A stretch of DNA of 64,000 nucleotides. Source: Candidatus Peregrinibacteria bacterium GW2011_GWF2_39_17 (GTDB lineage: Bacteria > Patescibacteriota > Gracilibacteria > UBA1369 > UBA12473). Positions 45,054 through 53,380 of this stretch are shown piece after piece. Numbering within the stretch: the first letter of the stretch is position 1; the number at the start of each line of letters is the position of its first letter. The stretch covers positions 1 through 64,000 of the forward strand of contig LBWM01000006.1 of NCBI GenBank assembly GCA_000993615.1, written 5' to 3'. The position numbers and the translations under genes were made by a program. Under the pieces are notes generated by a model that saw only the letters and a program-made list of their open reading frames with translations, was not told the DNA's origin and ran no database searches.

Positions 45054-45539
45054 ATGAAAAAAATCTTTCAAAATTTAACTTTAAAATGTCTTACCCTAAT
45101 CTGGCTATTACTTTTTTTAAGCCCCTGCCTAGTTCAAGCGGCCACTTCTATCCCTTCCGATTTACGCCCAGGATATGCCCCCCAGGGCTTTGAAGAGCTT
45201 TATGGTGGCAATTCAGATCCAGCCCAAAATTTTGATGACCGCTCGGTTACTTATATTTTAGCTGATATTGCGGTAGTCCTGCTCCAGATCGCTGGGGTTT
45301 TGACAGTTTATTTTATAATTACCAATGGATTTAACTATGTAAAAGCGTTTGGCCAGGAGGAAGAAATTCAAAAAGCAAAAAAAGGCCTTACCTGGGCAAT
45401 TATTGGCCTTTTGGTAGTACTAATGTCTTACGCCATTGTACAAAATATCCTTAAAATTACGCTTAGTGTTGATACACCAACTACGACTAATACAACCACG
45501 ACAACTACGCCAAGTACCCCGCCTGCGACAGCACCCTAA
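45054..45539 (+). CDS. VirB2-like membrane protein, array gene 5
   Basis: 161 residues. Signal peptide (CLTLIWLLLFLSPCLVQAA), polar region, then VTYILADIAVVLLQIAGVLTVYFIITNGFNYVKAFG and LTWAIIGLLVVLMSYAIVQNILK joined by QEEEIQKAKK, with a short Thr/Pro tail. Last gene of the array; metG follows convergently. No VirB4, VirD4 or other secretion ATPase is nearby. Confidence 0.7.
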   Translation: MKKIFQNLTLKCLTLIWLLLFLSPCLVQAATSIPSDLRPGYAPQGFEELYGGNSDPAQNFDDRSVTYILADIAVVLLQIAGVLTVYFIITNGFNYVKAFGQEEEIQKAKKGLTWAIIGLLVVLMSYAIVQNILKITLSVDTPTTTNTTTTTTPSTPPATAP

Positions 45540-45625
45540 AAACCTCAATTATACTTGAGTCCCCCCTGGCAACCAGCCATCACGTTCTCTTTAGGCACAT
45601 TTGATGCTACTTCGCTTTACAAAAG

Positions 45626-47149
45626 CTATTTCAATATCTCTACCCTTGGGAACAATATTTCCCCCTTTTTAGTTTGCGTACCTGGCTTTAATCGCCCCCA
45701 TTCACGCAAAGCTAAACCCTCATTTTCTAACTCCTCAACTCCAAGTTGCTCGCGTATTTTTTGCGAAGTTTGCGGAATGAAAGGCTCTAGCATCCAACTT
45801 AATTGACGTAATCCTTCCAAAAGGACATACATCACCTCATTCAATTTTTCTTTTTCCCCTGCTTTTTCCAAAGCCCAAGGCTTTTCCTCCTCAATATAAC
45901 GATTACCGGAATTAACGACTGCCCCTATCTCTTCCAAAGCTTGTTTAAGATCAAATCTTACCATAAATTGATCCACTGCTTGCCACTTTTGCTGCATAAA
46001 GTCTCTGGTTATTTGTCGATTACCTTTGATTGGGATTTTATTCTCATAATATTTTTGATTCATGGCCATCACCCGACTCACTAAATTTCCTAAATTATTA
46101 GCCAAATCCGAATCATACACAATTTTAAATCTTTCCTGGTTAAAATCACCATCCTCGGTAGTGGGAATTTCTTTTAATAAGTAGAAACGCAAAGCATCAA
46201 TCCCATATTGTTCAGCTACCACAAAAGGATCCACCACATTACCTAAAGATTTACTCATTTTTTGCCCATCAGAGGTAATGAAACCATGAATTAAAATTTG
46301 ATGAGAAGGTCTTAACCCTGCGGAAAGTAACATCCCCTGCCACATATTTGATTGTTGTCTTAAATTATCTTTACCCGCAATTTGGACACCTGGCCAACAA
46401 GCGGCAAAATTTTCCTTATCTTCTGGCCATCCTAAAGTGGAAATATAATTGATTAAAGCATCAAACCAAACGTACATAACATGTTCGTCATCATCGGGGA
46501 CTGGAATTCCCCAAGGCATTTTATCCTTAAGTCTCGAGATACTAAAATCCTCCAAACCTTTTTCTGTAAATTTTTTAACCTCCATCAAACGATGAGCAGG
46601 CAAAACAAAATCCGGCCTCTCTCGATAAATTTCCAAAAGTGATTTTTGGTATCTTGAAAAACGAAAAAAATAATTTTCTTCCTCCATGTTTTCAATTTCC
46701 AAATTGGGATGCACCGGACATTTTCCTTCTTCGGATAATTCCGAATCAGTTTTTTCTAATTCGCAGCCTACGCAATACTTAATTTTATATTTTTTCTTGT
46801 AAATATCACCGTTTTTAGCGCAACGCTGCCAAAATTCCTGTGCAGCCTTAACATGATGCTCGTCAGTGGTGCGGACAAAATTGGTATAAGAAAGATTTAA
46901 GGCTTGTTTTAAGGCATCAAATTTAGCAGCGTACTCATCACAATAGGCCTTTGGATCTTGTCCATTTTCTTGCGCTTTACGATAAATCTTGAGCCCGTGT
47001 TCGTCAGTGCCAGTGTTGAAAAACACTTTCTTGCCAAGTAGGCGTTGATAGCGGGCAATAGCATCCGCTTGAATAATTTCCAAAGCAAAACCAATATGCG
47101 GCTCGGCATTCACATAAGGAAGGGTAGTGGTAATATAAAAAAAACTCAT
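45626..47149 (-). CDS. metG: Methionyl-tRNA synthetase
   Basis: 507 residues, class I. Seen: the HIGH-type motif in NAEPHIGFALE, a single zinc-knuckle-type insert with CVGC and CPVH, and KMSKS in DGQKMSKSLGN. The C-terminal EMAP/Trbp111 tRNA-binding domain of longer MetRS is absent, giving the short form. Convergent with the VirB2-like array (86-bp gap). Confidence 0.97.
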   Translation of the reverse strand: MSFFYITTTLPYVNAEPHIGFALEIIQADAIARYQRLLGKKVFFNTGTDEHGLKIYRKAQENGQDPKAYCDEYAAKFDALKQALNLSYTNFVRTTDEHHVKAAQEFWQRCAKNGDIYKKKYKIKYCVGCELEKTDSELSEEGKCPVHPNLEIENMEEENYFFRFSRYQKSLLEIYRERPDFVLPAHRLMEVKKFTEKGLEDFSISRLKDKMPWGIPVPDDDEHVMYVWFDALINYISTLGWPEDKENFAACWPGVQIAGKDNLRQQSNMWQGMLLSAGLRPSHQILIHGFITSDGQKMSKSLGNVVDPFVVAEQYGIDALRFYLLKEIPTTEDGDFNQERFKIVYDSDLANNLGNLVSRVMAMNQKYYENKIPIKGNRQITRDFMQQKWQAVDQFMVRFDLKQALEEIGAVVNSGNRYIEEEKPWALEKAGEKEKLNEVMYVLLEGLRQLSWMLEPFIPQTSQKIREQLGVEELENEGLALREWGRLKPGTQTKKGEILFPRVEILK

Positions 47150-47207
47150 AAAAATTAAGATTTAGAATCTTACCTTTCAAGCGCATTACCACTTTAGCAT
47201 AGCAATT

Positions 47208-48134
47208 CTACTCCGTCTGATACAAGGCGAAATCATAAACCGGCAAAGCGGAATCTCTCTGCACTTGGACATCAAGACTTTGCAGAGCTCCTCCCAAAAT
47301 CCCATTTCCTTCAATTAAAGCATATTCACAAGCAGTTTTTTCTGGGACAGAAAGCTGTATTTTGAGCTCGTTTAATTCCGGCAATTGGACAAGTGGATCC
47401 GCTTGATTCGCCAACTCCACCACATTCGTAAGAATTAACGTATTGAATTGATGATTTTCCAAAAATTGAATAATCGGGTAATGGGGATCATTGAAAAATG
47501 TACCACCACTTTGGCCTTCGTAAAAGTTAGCATCATCTGATTCCTCAAGATGATTTGGCGACATACCGCTATCATAAGGCAAAATTCCACTAATTGACTG
47601 TGTGGCTCCTCCTCTTATTCCTAAAATTTTCCAACGGAGTACATTCCCGTTGACTCCTTTAAATTGAGCCTCTGAACGATCCACAAAATAAGCTAAATCA
47701 AAATCCTTAATTTCGACTCGACCTAAATTTTCATCCCAGCGAAAAAGTGACCAAGAAACCGATTCCTGTAAACCCAAAGATCGCCATTCTTCCGGACGAT
47801 GAAGACAAGGCACTCTTTCCTCTTGAGCTATTATTTTGTAGGTGGCCTGAGCCTGATTTTGAGCTCTAAAATTAAAGGACTCTTCTATTTCGAATCCAGA
47901 TAAATTATTTTCATGATAATACAAACCGCGTTCGATACCGGCCTCGGCCGCGAAATATGATTTTCCGGCATCAACAACATTGCTCTCAACTCGAATTGAA
48001 TCCACAATTATTTTGCTCATTCCTAAACCCAAAACCACTAAAAATCCCATTAAAAGCAAGGCAATAATCAAAGCACTGGCTTCTGTAGCCATCACCTGCC
48101 TAGATAAGGATCTTTTTTTAATTAAATGGTTCAT
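47208..48134 (-). CDS. PilX-like pilus assembly protein
   Basis: 308 residues. The N-terminus (ASALIIALLLMGFLVVLGLGMSKIIVDSIRVESN...YFAAEAGIERGLYY) has the PilX_N pattern: one membrane helix followed by a conserved AEAGIERG. The remaining ~230 residues are beta-rich with few Cys. PilX-type minor pilins are found with PilV/PilW in type IV pilus loci, which fits the gene order here (6 bp downstream of the GspJ-like gene). Last of a seven-gene block. Confidence 0.75.
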   Translation of the reverse strand: MNHLIKKRSLSRQVMATEASALIIALLLMGFLVVLGLGMSKIIVDSIRVESNVVDAGKSYFAAEAGIERGLYYHENNLSGFEIEESFNFRAQNQAQATYKIIAQEERVPCLHRPEEWRSLGLQESVSWSLFRWDENLGRVEIKDFDLAYFVDRSEAQFKGVNGNVLRWKILGIRGGATQSISGILPYDSGMSPNHLEESDDANFYEGQSGGTFFNDPHYPIIQFLENHQFNTLILTNVVELANQADPLVQLPELNELKIQLSVPEKTACEYALIEGNGILGGALQSLDVQVQRDSALPVYDFALYQTE

Positions 48135-48139
48135 GGTAA

Positions 48140-48847
48140 TTATTTAAAATTAACACTATAAACACGGGATGAAACTGTGGTTTGTAACTGAATTTGAGAT
48201 TTATCAAGATCTAATAAACTTGAAATTCCCTTAGCTTGAATCATCATATTAACACTAGGTTGATACTGATTGGAGCTTTCAGCGTAGGTATAGGGACTTT
48301 TTACAGGACTAACAACAAATTGAATTTTAGTGAGTTGAACTTTATCAGTTTGAAAAACTTGAAACCCCCGAGCATAGCCTGGTGCCATTATCCAGGAAGA
48401 AGCCACGCTATCTCGAACTAATTCGAGTACGGAAAATGACCCATTTTTAAATTTATAAACAGTTCGTGTTAAGCCATTAGCGGAAATTAAAACCAAAGTA
48501 TCAGTATAGGTATTTTGAGGGCCAAGCTGAATACCTAAGCATTCTAAAAGATTAGAACTGTAATCCGGGCGTCCATCGGCCCCGTCCTCATAACAATCAT
48601 AATCAATAGTATAGCGCCGAATATCTTGCGTAACCTTGTCCACTAAAAATCGAGCCTCGGCATAAACTTTACGCATTTCCACGGCCCCTCTAAGCGCTCG
48701 GCTTAAAAAAAGATAACTAGTAGAAGCGATCCCAATAAAAATAGTAAAAATTACCATTCCCACAATAAGTTCCACTAGGGTAAAAGCAGGAAGATTAAGC
48801 GCCCTTTGAGGCCTTTTAAAAAGATTTTTTAAATTTCTAAAACGCAT
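48140..48847 (-). CDS. Type IV pilin-like protein (GspJ/PilW type)
   Basis: 235 residues. Prepilin leader of 20 residues ending LNLPA, then FTLVELIVGMVIFTIFIGIAS, the N-methylation-type hydrophobic helix with Glu5. The residue before the cleavage site is Ala and not the usual Gly. The C-terminal domain is beta-rich. Minor pilin role inferred from the locus. Confidence 0.82.
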   Translation of the reverse strand: MRFRNLKNLFKRPQRALNLPAFTLVELIVGMVIFTIFIGIASTSYLFLSRALRGAVEMRKVYAEARFLVDKVTQDIRRYTIDYDCYEDGADGRPDYSSNLLECLGIQLGPQNTYTDTLVLISANGLTRTVYKFKNGSFSVLELVRDSVASSWIMAPGYARGFQVFQTDKVQLTKIQFVVSPVKSPYTYAESSNQYQPSVNMMIQAKGISSLLDLDKSQIQLQTTVSSRVYSVNFK

Positions 48848-48871
48848 TTTAATAATTAAGTTTGGAAAATT

Positions 48872-49462
48872 TTAAATTGGCCCTTTGCGCCAATTAGCTA
48901 AATCAGTGCTGACTTCTATCTTTTTTTCTACCCCGTGATCCTCCCAGAAAACAACGGCTTTTACCTCAAACCAATCGTGCGCATCAGGGTCATTGCTAAT
49001 TTGCAAATAGCGGTGAAAATTAGATGGGACACTACTTGCGAAAGAACTGTCATGCAGATAAAAATTATGTCCAAAGTTATCTTCTACCCTGTAAAGTAAG
49101 CTATTAACACTGGCTTCATTTTCCTTATCGCTAAAATAAGCTAATTTCCAAGGAGAACTGGAATTACCCCTACTTGGCAAATAATCAAGCACATAAAAAC
49201 CATCTTGATCAAAATTCGTTCCCCAAAAAGAAGCACCAGTATTATAGGTATAATTTTGAAGCCAATTGCTATCACGCATGTTTCTCATCCCTTCGAGTCC
49301 TTCCTGCGCCAAATAATAAGCAGTAAGCCGGTTGATATTAGCTTGATTGGCATTAATGGAACTCAAAGTTAAGCTGGTCATGGCTGTTAAAACCACGCTA
49401 AGAATAGCGACGCCAATTATGACTTCGATAAGAGTAAAGGCTGAGTTTTTTCTGATTTTCAT
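48872..49462 (-). CDS. Type IV pilin-like protein (GspI/PilV type)
   Basis: 196 residues from the chosen start MKIRKNSA, followed by FTLIEVIIGVAILSVVLTAM, the N-terminal pilin helix, then LTAYYLAQEGLEGMRNMRDSNW typical of PilV/GspI. Ala precedes the cleavage site. In-frame ATGs further upstream (49483, 49525) would lengthen the leader and the last would overlap the previous gene. Confidence 0.82.
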   Translation of the reverse strand: MKIRKNSAFTLIEVIIGVAILSVVLTAMTSLTLSSINANQANINRLTAYYLAQEGLEGMRNMRDSNWLQNYTYNTGASFWGTNFDQDGFYVLDYLPSRGNSSSPWKLAYFSDKENEASVNSLLYRVEDNFGHNFYLHDSSFASSVPSNFHRYLQISNDPDAHDWFEVKAVVFWEDHGVEKKIEVSTDLANWRKGPI

Positions 49463-49505
49463 ATCTATTTTAGAAGCTAGCATATTTGGGATTCCAAGTG
49501 AAGAA

Positions 49506-50153
49506 TTAAAATGGGCCAGGAGCAATTACAAAATCCGCAGTAGCCGGATATAAAGTAACAATCTTAGCTAAAGCCGGACTGTTTTCTCCTCCGTAATTAA
49601 TACCCATTACTATTTTTTCAACATCCGAAAGTTGAACCATATTTATTCCTTCGGTTTTATAAATATTAACTTCTCCGGCAGGCGGCATAAATAAAATCCA
49701 AAAAGGTAAATTAGGTGGATATTTGATGGTTTTATCCAGGGAATTAACCGAATCCCAACCTGAAAATTGGACTTCGTTAGCAAATGCCAAGCTCCGATCT
49801 GTAAATTCCTGACTTAAATCGCACTCTTTTTGGGGCTCATCCCAATTAAAATAGATTAAAGCAGGATTCTTTTTTTCTTGTAACTTTACCCCCCAACACT
49901 TAGTCAGAGTTTTCCCCTGCATATCGATGGTTCCGGTGGTTTGAGTTCGGACTCTGGCATCTTCAAATAAAGAAGCTAATTGCTCGATACTTACTTCCAA
50001 TCTTGCTTTTTGAATAGACCGACCATAATCAATTAAGGCGGCTCCACCTAAAATAGCCAAAATGGTCATTACCAAAATGAGTTCAATTAAAGTAAAAGCC
50101 GGAATAGCTTGAGATTTTGAATTAAATTTTGACGATTGCGAAGATATTTTCAT
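49506..50153 (-). CDS. Type IV pilin-like protein (GspH/FimT type)
   Basis: 215 residues. A leader of 19 residues (MKISSQSSKFNSKSQAIPA) then FTLIELILVMTILAILGGAALIDYGRSIQKARLE, a class III signal; the residue before Phe is Ala. The globular part has two Cys. The FTLIELILVMTILAILG core is closest to FimT/GspH-like pseudopilins. Confidence 0.82.
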   Translation of the reverse strand: MKISSQSSKFNSKSQAIPAFTLIELILVMTILAILGGAALIDYGRSIQKARLEVSIEQLASLFEDARVRTQTTGTIDMQGKTLTKCWGVKLQEKKNPALIYFNWDEPQKECDLSQEFTDRSLAFANEVQFSGWDSVNSLDKTIKYPPNLPFWILFMPPAGEVNIYKTEGINMVQLSDVEKIVMGINYGGENSPALAKIVTLYPATADFVIAPGPF

Positions 50154-50186
50154 ATCCTAAAATCAAGCTATAAAAAAATCATGCTT

Positions 50187-51368
50187 TTACACTAATTCAC
50201 TTAAAGCAAAAACTGGCCCCAAAATAGCCAAAGCCAATAGAGCAACTGCTAAACCCACCAAAACAATAATCAAAGGCTCTAAAACAGTCATCATATTACG
50301 AATAGTGTGCTCAATTTCTCGTTCATAGTGATTAGATAATTTTTCGCAAGCCCGGTCAACAGTGGCTGAACTTTCGCCAACGGATAACATTTGGGTGACG
50401 GTTTCCGGGAATAAAAACGGAGTTGTAGCCAAATTTTCCGCTATTTTTTCTCCCCTTTCCACTTGCTTAACAACTTCCGCAAGCTTTAGCTCATACAAAG
50501 TATTTTCCATGGATTTGCTTAAAATGGTCAATCCTTTATTAACCGGTAAACCAGAACTGGTCAAAACGCCGAGCAGTCTAACAAATTTAGAAATAAGACC
50601 TTTCTTAAGAAGTTCACCGACAAATGGAATTTTTAATTTCCAATAGTCACTCATTATTCGTCCTGATTGAGTATTAGCGTAAAAACTGAGCATTAAAAAA
50701 AGCAGCAAAATAGTTACCCCGAAAAGCCACCAATAATGAAGCGTAATTTGACTAGCGCCCAAAACGATTTTGGTCAAAAAAGGCAATGGCACCCCGCTTT
50801 CCTCAAAAAATACCTGCAATTTAGGAATAACAAAGGTCATCACAATTAAAGTAGCCGCGATTAATAAAGACACCACTACGGCCGGATACATTAAAGCTCC
50901 CTTCAACTTTAGCTGCACATCATAAGACCGATCTAATTGTGAAGATAATCGCTCCAACATCAGATCCACATGACCAATGGTTTCACCGGATTTAATGACT
51001 CCAATTTCTGCTTCCTCAAAGACCGTGGGAAATTTAGCCATTGACTCAGAAAGATGTCGACCATCTTCGACCTGATGAGCCAAAGTGGCAATAACTCGAC
51101 GAAAACGAGGATGAGTGGTCTTTTTTGCTAAAACAGTTAAGGCACGCAACATCGGCACCCCAGCATCTAACATCACTGCTAAAAGATGAAAAAAATAAGC
51201 TTTTTCTTTTAAAGGAACTTTTTGGCGATCAATCCAGGAATCGTTTAAACGAACCCAAAATGATTCTTTCGACCGATCAGAAACACCATAAACTACTTGT
51301 TCTGAACTGGAAACGGTTTCATTTTCACCTAAGGAATTAAGCAATTCCTCAACAGAAAGATCTTTCAT
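50187..51368 (-). CDS. pilC: Pilus assembly inner-membrane platform protein PilC/GspF
   Basis: 393 residues. Two T2SSF domains: KAYFFHLLAVMLDAGVPMLRALTVL...GRHLSESMAKFP and LKKGLISKFVRLLGVLTSSGLPVNKGLTIL...GEKIAENLATTPFLFP, plus three membrane segments (VVSLLIAATLIVMTFVIP; WWLFGVTILLLFLMLSFY; IVLVGLAVALLALAILGPVFAL). Polytopic anchor of the assembly ATPase, PilB, which is not in the window. Confidence 0.95.
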   Translation of the reverse strand: MKDLSVEELLNSLGENETVSSSEQVVYGVSDRSKESFWVRLNDSWIDRQKVPLKEKAYFFHLLAVMLDAGVPMLRALTVLAKKTTHPRFRRVIATLAHQVEDGRHLSESMAKFPTVFEEAEIGVIKSGETIGHVDLMLERLSSQLDRSYDVQLKLKGALMYPAVVVSLLIAATLIVMTFVIPKLQVFFEESGVPLPFLTKIVLGASQITLHYWWLFGVTILLLFLMLSFYANTQSGRIMSDYWKLKIPFVGELLKKGLISKFVRLLGVLTSSGLPVNKGLTILSKSMENTLYELKLAEVVKQVERGEKIAENLATTPFLFPETVTQMLSVGESSATVDRACEKLSNHYEREIEHTIRNMMTVLEPLIIVLVGLAVALLALAILGPVFALSELV

Positions 51369-51392
51369 AAAAGCTTAAAAATTAATAATTTA

Positions 51393-51935
51393 TTACTGAT
51401 AGTAAGATTCGAGAGAGACGCTAAAATTCATTTGCTGTTTGCCTTCATCGCTAGTCTCGCCCAACTGAACCCCAATAGAAGAAACTTTAAGTAAACGATT
51501 ATTTCTTTCAATAGCCTCAAGCAAGGCGATTAGGTTGTTGTAATCACCGGCAAAATTAGCCACCATATTTACCACATTGGCTTGCTCTTTTTGCTCAGAC
51601 GGAGATAAAGCAAAAGTAACGGAATTAAGAGAAATACCCACTGAATTAGCAATTGCGGAAATATCTTTAACTAATTGATCCTGATTCAGGGCAATAGGCA
51701 CCTTGGCCAAAATACGCTGCCTTTCAACTTCACTAACCGGGAGATTAGCTTCAAGGTCGACCAAACTGGCTACTTGGGTATTGATTTGAGTAAGTTCTGT
51801 ATTTTTTGTGGTCAAATTTTCCTTTAAAATTTGCGTATTATCACGAGTAGGCAACCATAAAAGCGCCGTAATAAGAATAGCCAGAATCAAAAATCCGGCG
51901 GCAATGAGGGTAGAAGTGGATGATTTGCGTATCAT
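51393..51935 (-). CDS. PilO-like pilus alignment protein
   Basis: 180 residues. One N-terminal membrane helix (TLIAAGFLILAILITALLWLP), a coiled-coil (ILKENLTTKNTELTQINTQVASLVDLEANLP) and a ferredoxin-like C-terminal domain (LVKDISAIANSVGISLNSVTFAL, FAGDYNNLIALLEAIERNNRLLKVSSIGV). Together with the preceding gene it would form the PilN/PilO pair. Confidence 0.8.
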   Translation of the reverse strand: MIRKSSTSTLIAAGFLILAILITALLWLPTRDNTQILKENLTTKNTELTQINTQVASLVDLEANLPVSEVERQRILAKVPIALNQDQLVKDISAIANSVGISLNSVTFALSPSEQKEQANVVNMVANFAGDYNNLIALLEAIERNNRLLKVSSIGVQLGETSDEGKQQMNFSVSLESYYQ

Positions 51936-51970
51936 GCGAATAAAGTTAGAAAGTTAGAAGGATAAAAAAA

Positions 51971-52528
51971 TTATAAAGTAGGCGTATCAGTAGTGGCAGG
52001 CGTGGCAGTGGAAGATGCGACGTTAAAAGTAATTCCAAAGCTAATCAATGAATCGGTTGAATTAACACTAGATCCTCCCTTGGTTAAAGAAGCAACAAAA
52101 GCATTGGAAAAGCGTGGTTGATTATTAATTAGCTTAATAAGATCAGCGGCGGCTTCATAGGAAGGAGCCAACACACTTAAAGAAAGCGTGCCATTGGCGG
52201 AAGCAGAATAAGAACGGTAAAAAATATCAATTGGCATAATTTTAATTAGGTCTGAAATTACTTTTGACCATAAAATTTCCTTATCAATCTGGGCCATGGT
52301 TTGCTGCGCCACAATTAAAACATCTAAATTTTGAGCTTGCAGATTAGCCAAATGTTGCTGCGCGACTTGAATATCATTTTGAGTTTTAGCGATGGCTTGA
52401 TTGAGTTGGTAATTTCTAAAATAAGTCCATCCTGTCCCCAAAAAAATAATAACTAAAATGCCCAAGGAAATAAGATGGGTAAGACGAAAACGAGGAGTAT
52501 CTATTTCAGAAGTAGAGTGAAGGGACAT
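51971..52528 (-). CDS. PilN-like pilus alignment protein
   Basis: About 185 residues from MSLHSTSEIDTPRF. Short cytoplasmic N-terminus, membrane helix (LTHLISLGILVIIFLGTGWTYF), coiled-coil (NQAIAKTQNDIQVAQQHLANLQAQ) and the C-terminal domain with ILWSKVISDLIKIMPIDIFYRSYSA and YEAAADLIKLINNQPRFSNAF, the PilN pattern. The frame is open to 52594, but the internal start gives the normal short N-terminus. First gene of the block; PilM is not seen upstream. Confidence 0.78.
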   Translation of the reverse strand: MSLHSTSEIDTPRFRLTHLISLGILVIIFLGTGWTYFRNYQLNQAIAKTQNDIQVAQQHLANLQAQNLDVLIVAQQTMAQIDKEILWSKVISDLIKIMPIDIFYRSYSASANGTLSLSVLAPSYEAAADLIKLINNQPRFSNAFVASLTKGGSSVNSTDSLISFGITFNVASSTATPATTDTPTL

Positions 52529-52630
52529 AGATTGGATGTTATAAAGTAGAAGTTTATTTTTGAACAGGGAAACGGAATTAGAAGGAAAGAACAAGTGATT
52601 GACTTTAATACAAAAATGTTTTTAAGTCAA

Positions 52631-52661
52631 GGAAGAGGGACTTTAGGCTCTTTCCTTTTTT
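52631..52661 (+). terminator. Terminator-like hairpin in the pilN/RNHCP intergenic region
   Basis: GGAAGAG (52631-52637) pairs with CTCTTTCC (52648-52655), one bulge, followed by six T. No plus-strand gene lies upstream, so it would end an unknown short transcript or be incidental. Confidence 0.35.
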
Positions 52662-52689
52662 AGTTTTGGAGCCTTTAAAATCTATTAAT

Positions 52690-52695
52690 TATAAC
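52690..52695 (+). promoter_or_regulatory. -10 box directly before the RNHCP gene
   Basis: TATAAC, 8 bp before the ATG; consistent with a leaderless mRNA. No clear -35. Confidence 0.45.
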
Positions 52696-52703
52696 AGATT
52701 TTG

Positions 52704-53042
52704 ATGAATAGAGCAAATAAACGAACTAATTTTGTGGCCTGCGATGAAGGATTTAACTGCTTAAATTGCCAAAAAAAAGTGATACCCCTAGGCCGCGGCT
52801 ACCGAAACCATTGCCCTTTTTGTTTGTATTCGCGGCATGTAGATGAAAATGTACCGGGTGATCGCTTAAGCTTGTGCCGCGGCCTCATGAAGCCCATTGC
52901 CTTAGAGGCCGGCAGTCGCAAAGGTTATCTGGGATATTCCGTACTTCACCAATGTCTTAGTTGTGGCAAGCAGATTCGCAATTTAGCCACAGACGAAGAT
53001 CGACTCTCCGAGTTTTTGACGAAACAGCATAAAAAATCCTAA
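52704..53042 (+). CDS. RNHCP domain protein
   Basis: 112 residues. Four to six Cys in zinc-ribbon-like pairs: NCLNCQKK, NHCPFCLYSRH, CLSCGK, with the RNHCP name motif (YRNHCPFC). Small bacterial RNHCP proteins are of unknown function, probably metal-binding. The ATG at 52704 is chosen; an in-frame TTG one codon earlier is possible. Confidence 0.88.
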   Translation: MNRANKRTNFVACDEGFNCLNCQKKVIPLGRGYRNHCPFCLYSRHVDENVPGDRLSLCRGLMKPIALEAGSRKGYLGYSVLHQCLSCGKQIRNLATDEDRLSEFLTKQHKKS

Positions 53043-53062
53043 AGTAAAAATCCATTTTATTT

Positions 53063-53068
53063 TATAAT
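53063..53068 (+). promoter_or_regulatory. -10 box before the 67-residue gene
   Basis: TATAAT, 11 bp before the ATG; a very short leader at most. Confidence 0.4.
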
Positions 53069-53079
53069 TTATTTTTTTT

Positions 53080-53283
53080 ATGCACGATGCATTAGAAAAT
53101 TCTTATGGTCCTGATGTTACGTTAAACAGATCAGTAACCCCAGAAGAACGTTTTAATCGAGAAGGAGGAACTTTCGGGACGCCCATCCCTGGCGAAATGT
53201 CCGATCATGTCAAAAACGAACAAACAGGGACAGCGGAGCGGTTGGTTAAAATGGCAAAGAATTTCGAGAAAGGAGTAGAATAG
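53080..53283 (+). CDS. Unknown small soluble protein
   Basis: 67 residues, polar, no Cys, no membrane segment (PEERFNREGGTFGTPIPGEMSDHV). Not recognised. Placed between the RNHCP gene and tilS, with a TATAAT close upstream. Uncertain as a gene. Confidence 0.5.
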   Translation: MHDALENSYGPDVTLNRSVTPEERFNREGGTFGTPIPGEMSDHVKNEQTGTAERLVKMAKNFEKGVE

Positions 53284-53365
53284 GATCAAAAAGCAACGAG
53301 ATTTTAAAGTCTTATCTTTATTGCATTTAATTGATATTTTTCGAAAAAAGCCTCATCAGTTTTTG

Positions 53366-53374
53366 TGTTAAACT
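53366..53374 (+). promoter_or_regulatory. Extended -10 directly before tilS
   Basis: TGT-TAAACT (-10 at 53369-53374), with 6 bp to the ATG. Transcription would begin at the start codon. Confidence 0.5.
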
Positions 53375-53380
53375 GAAAGC

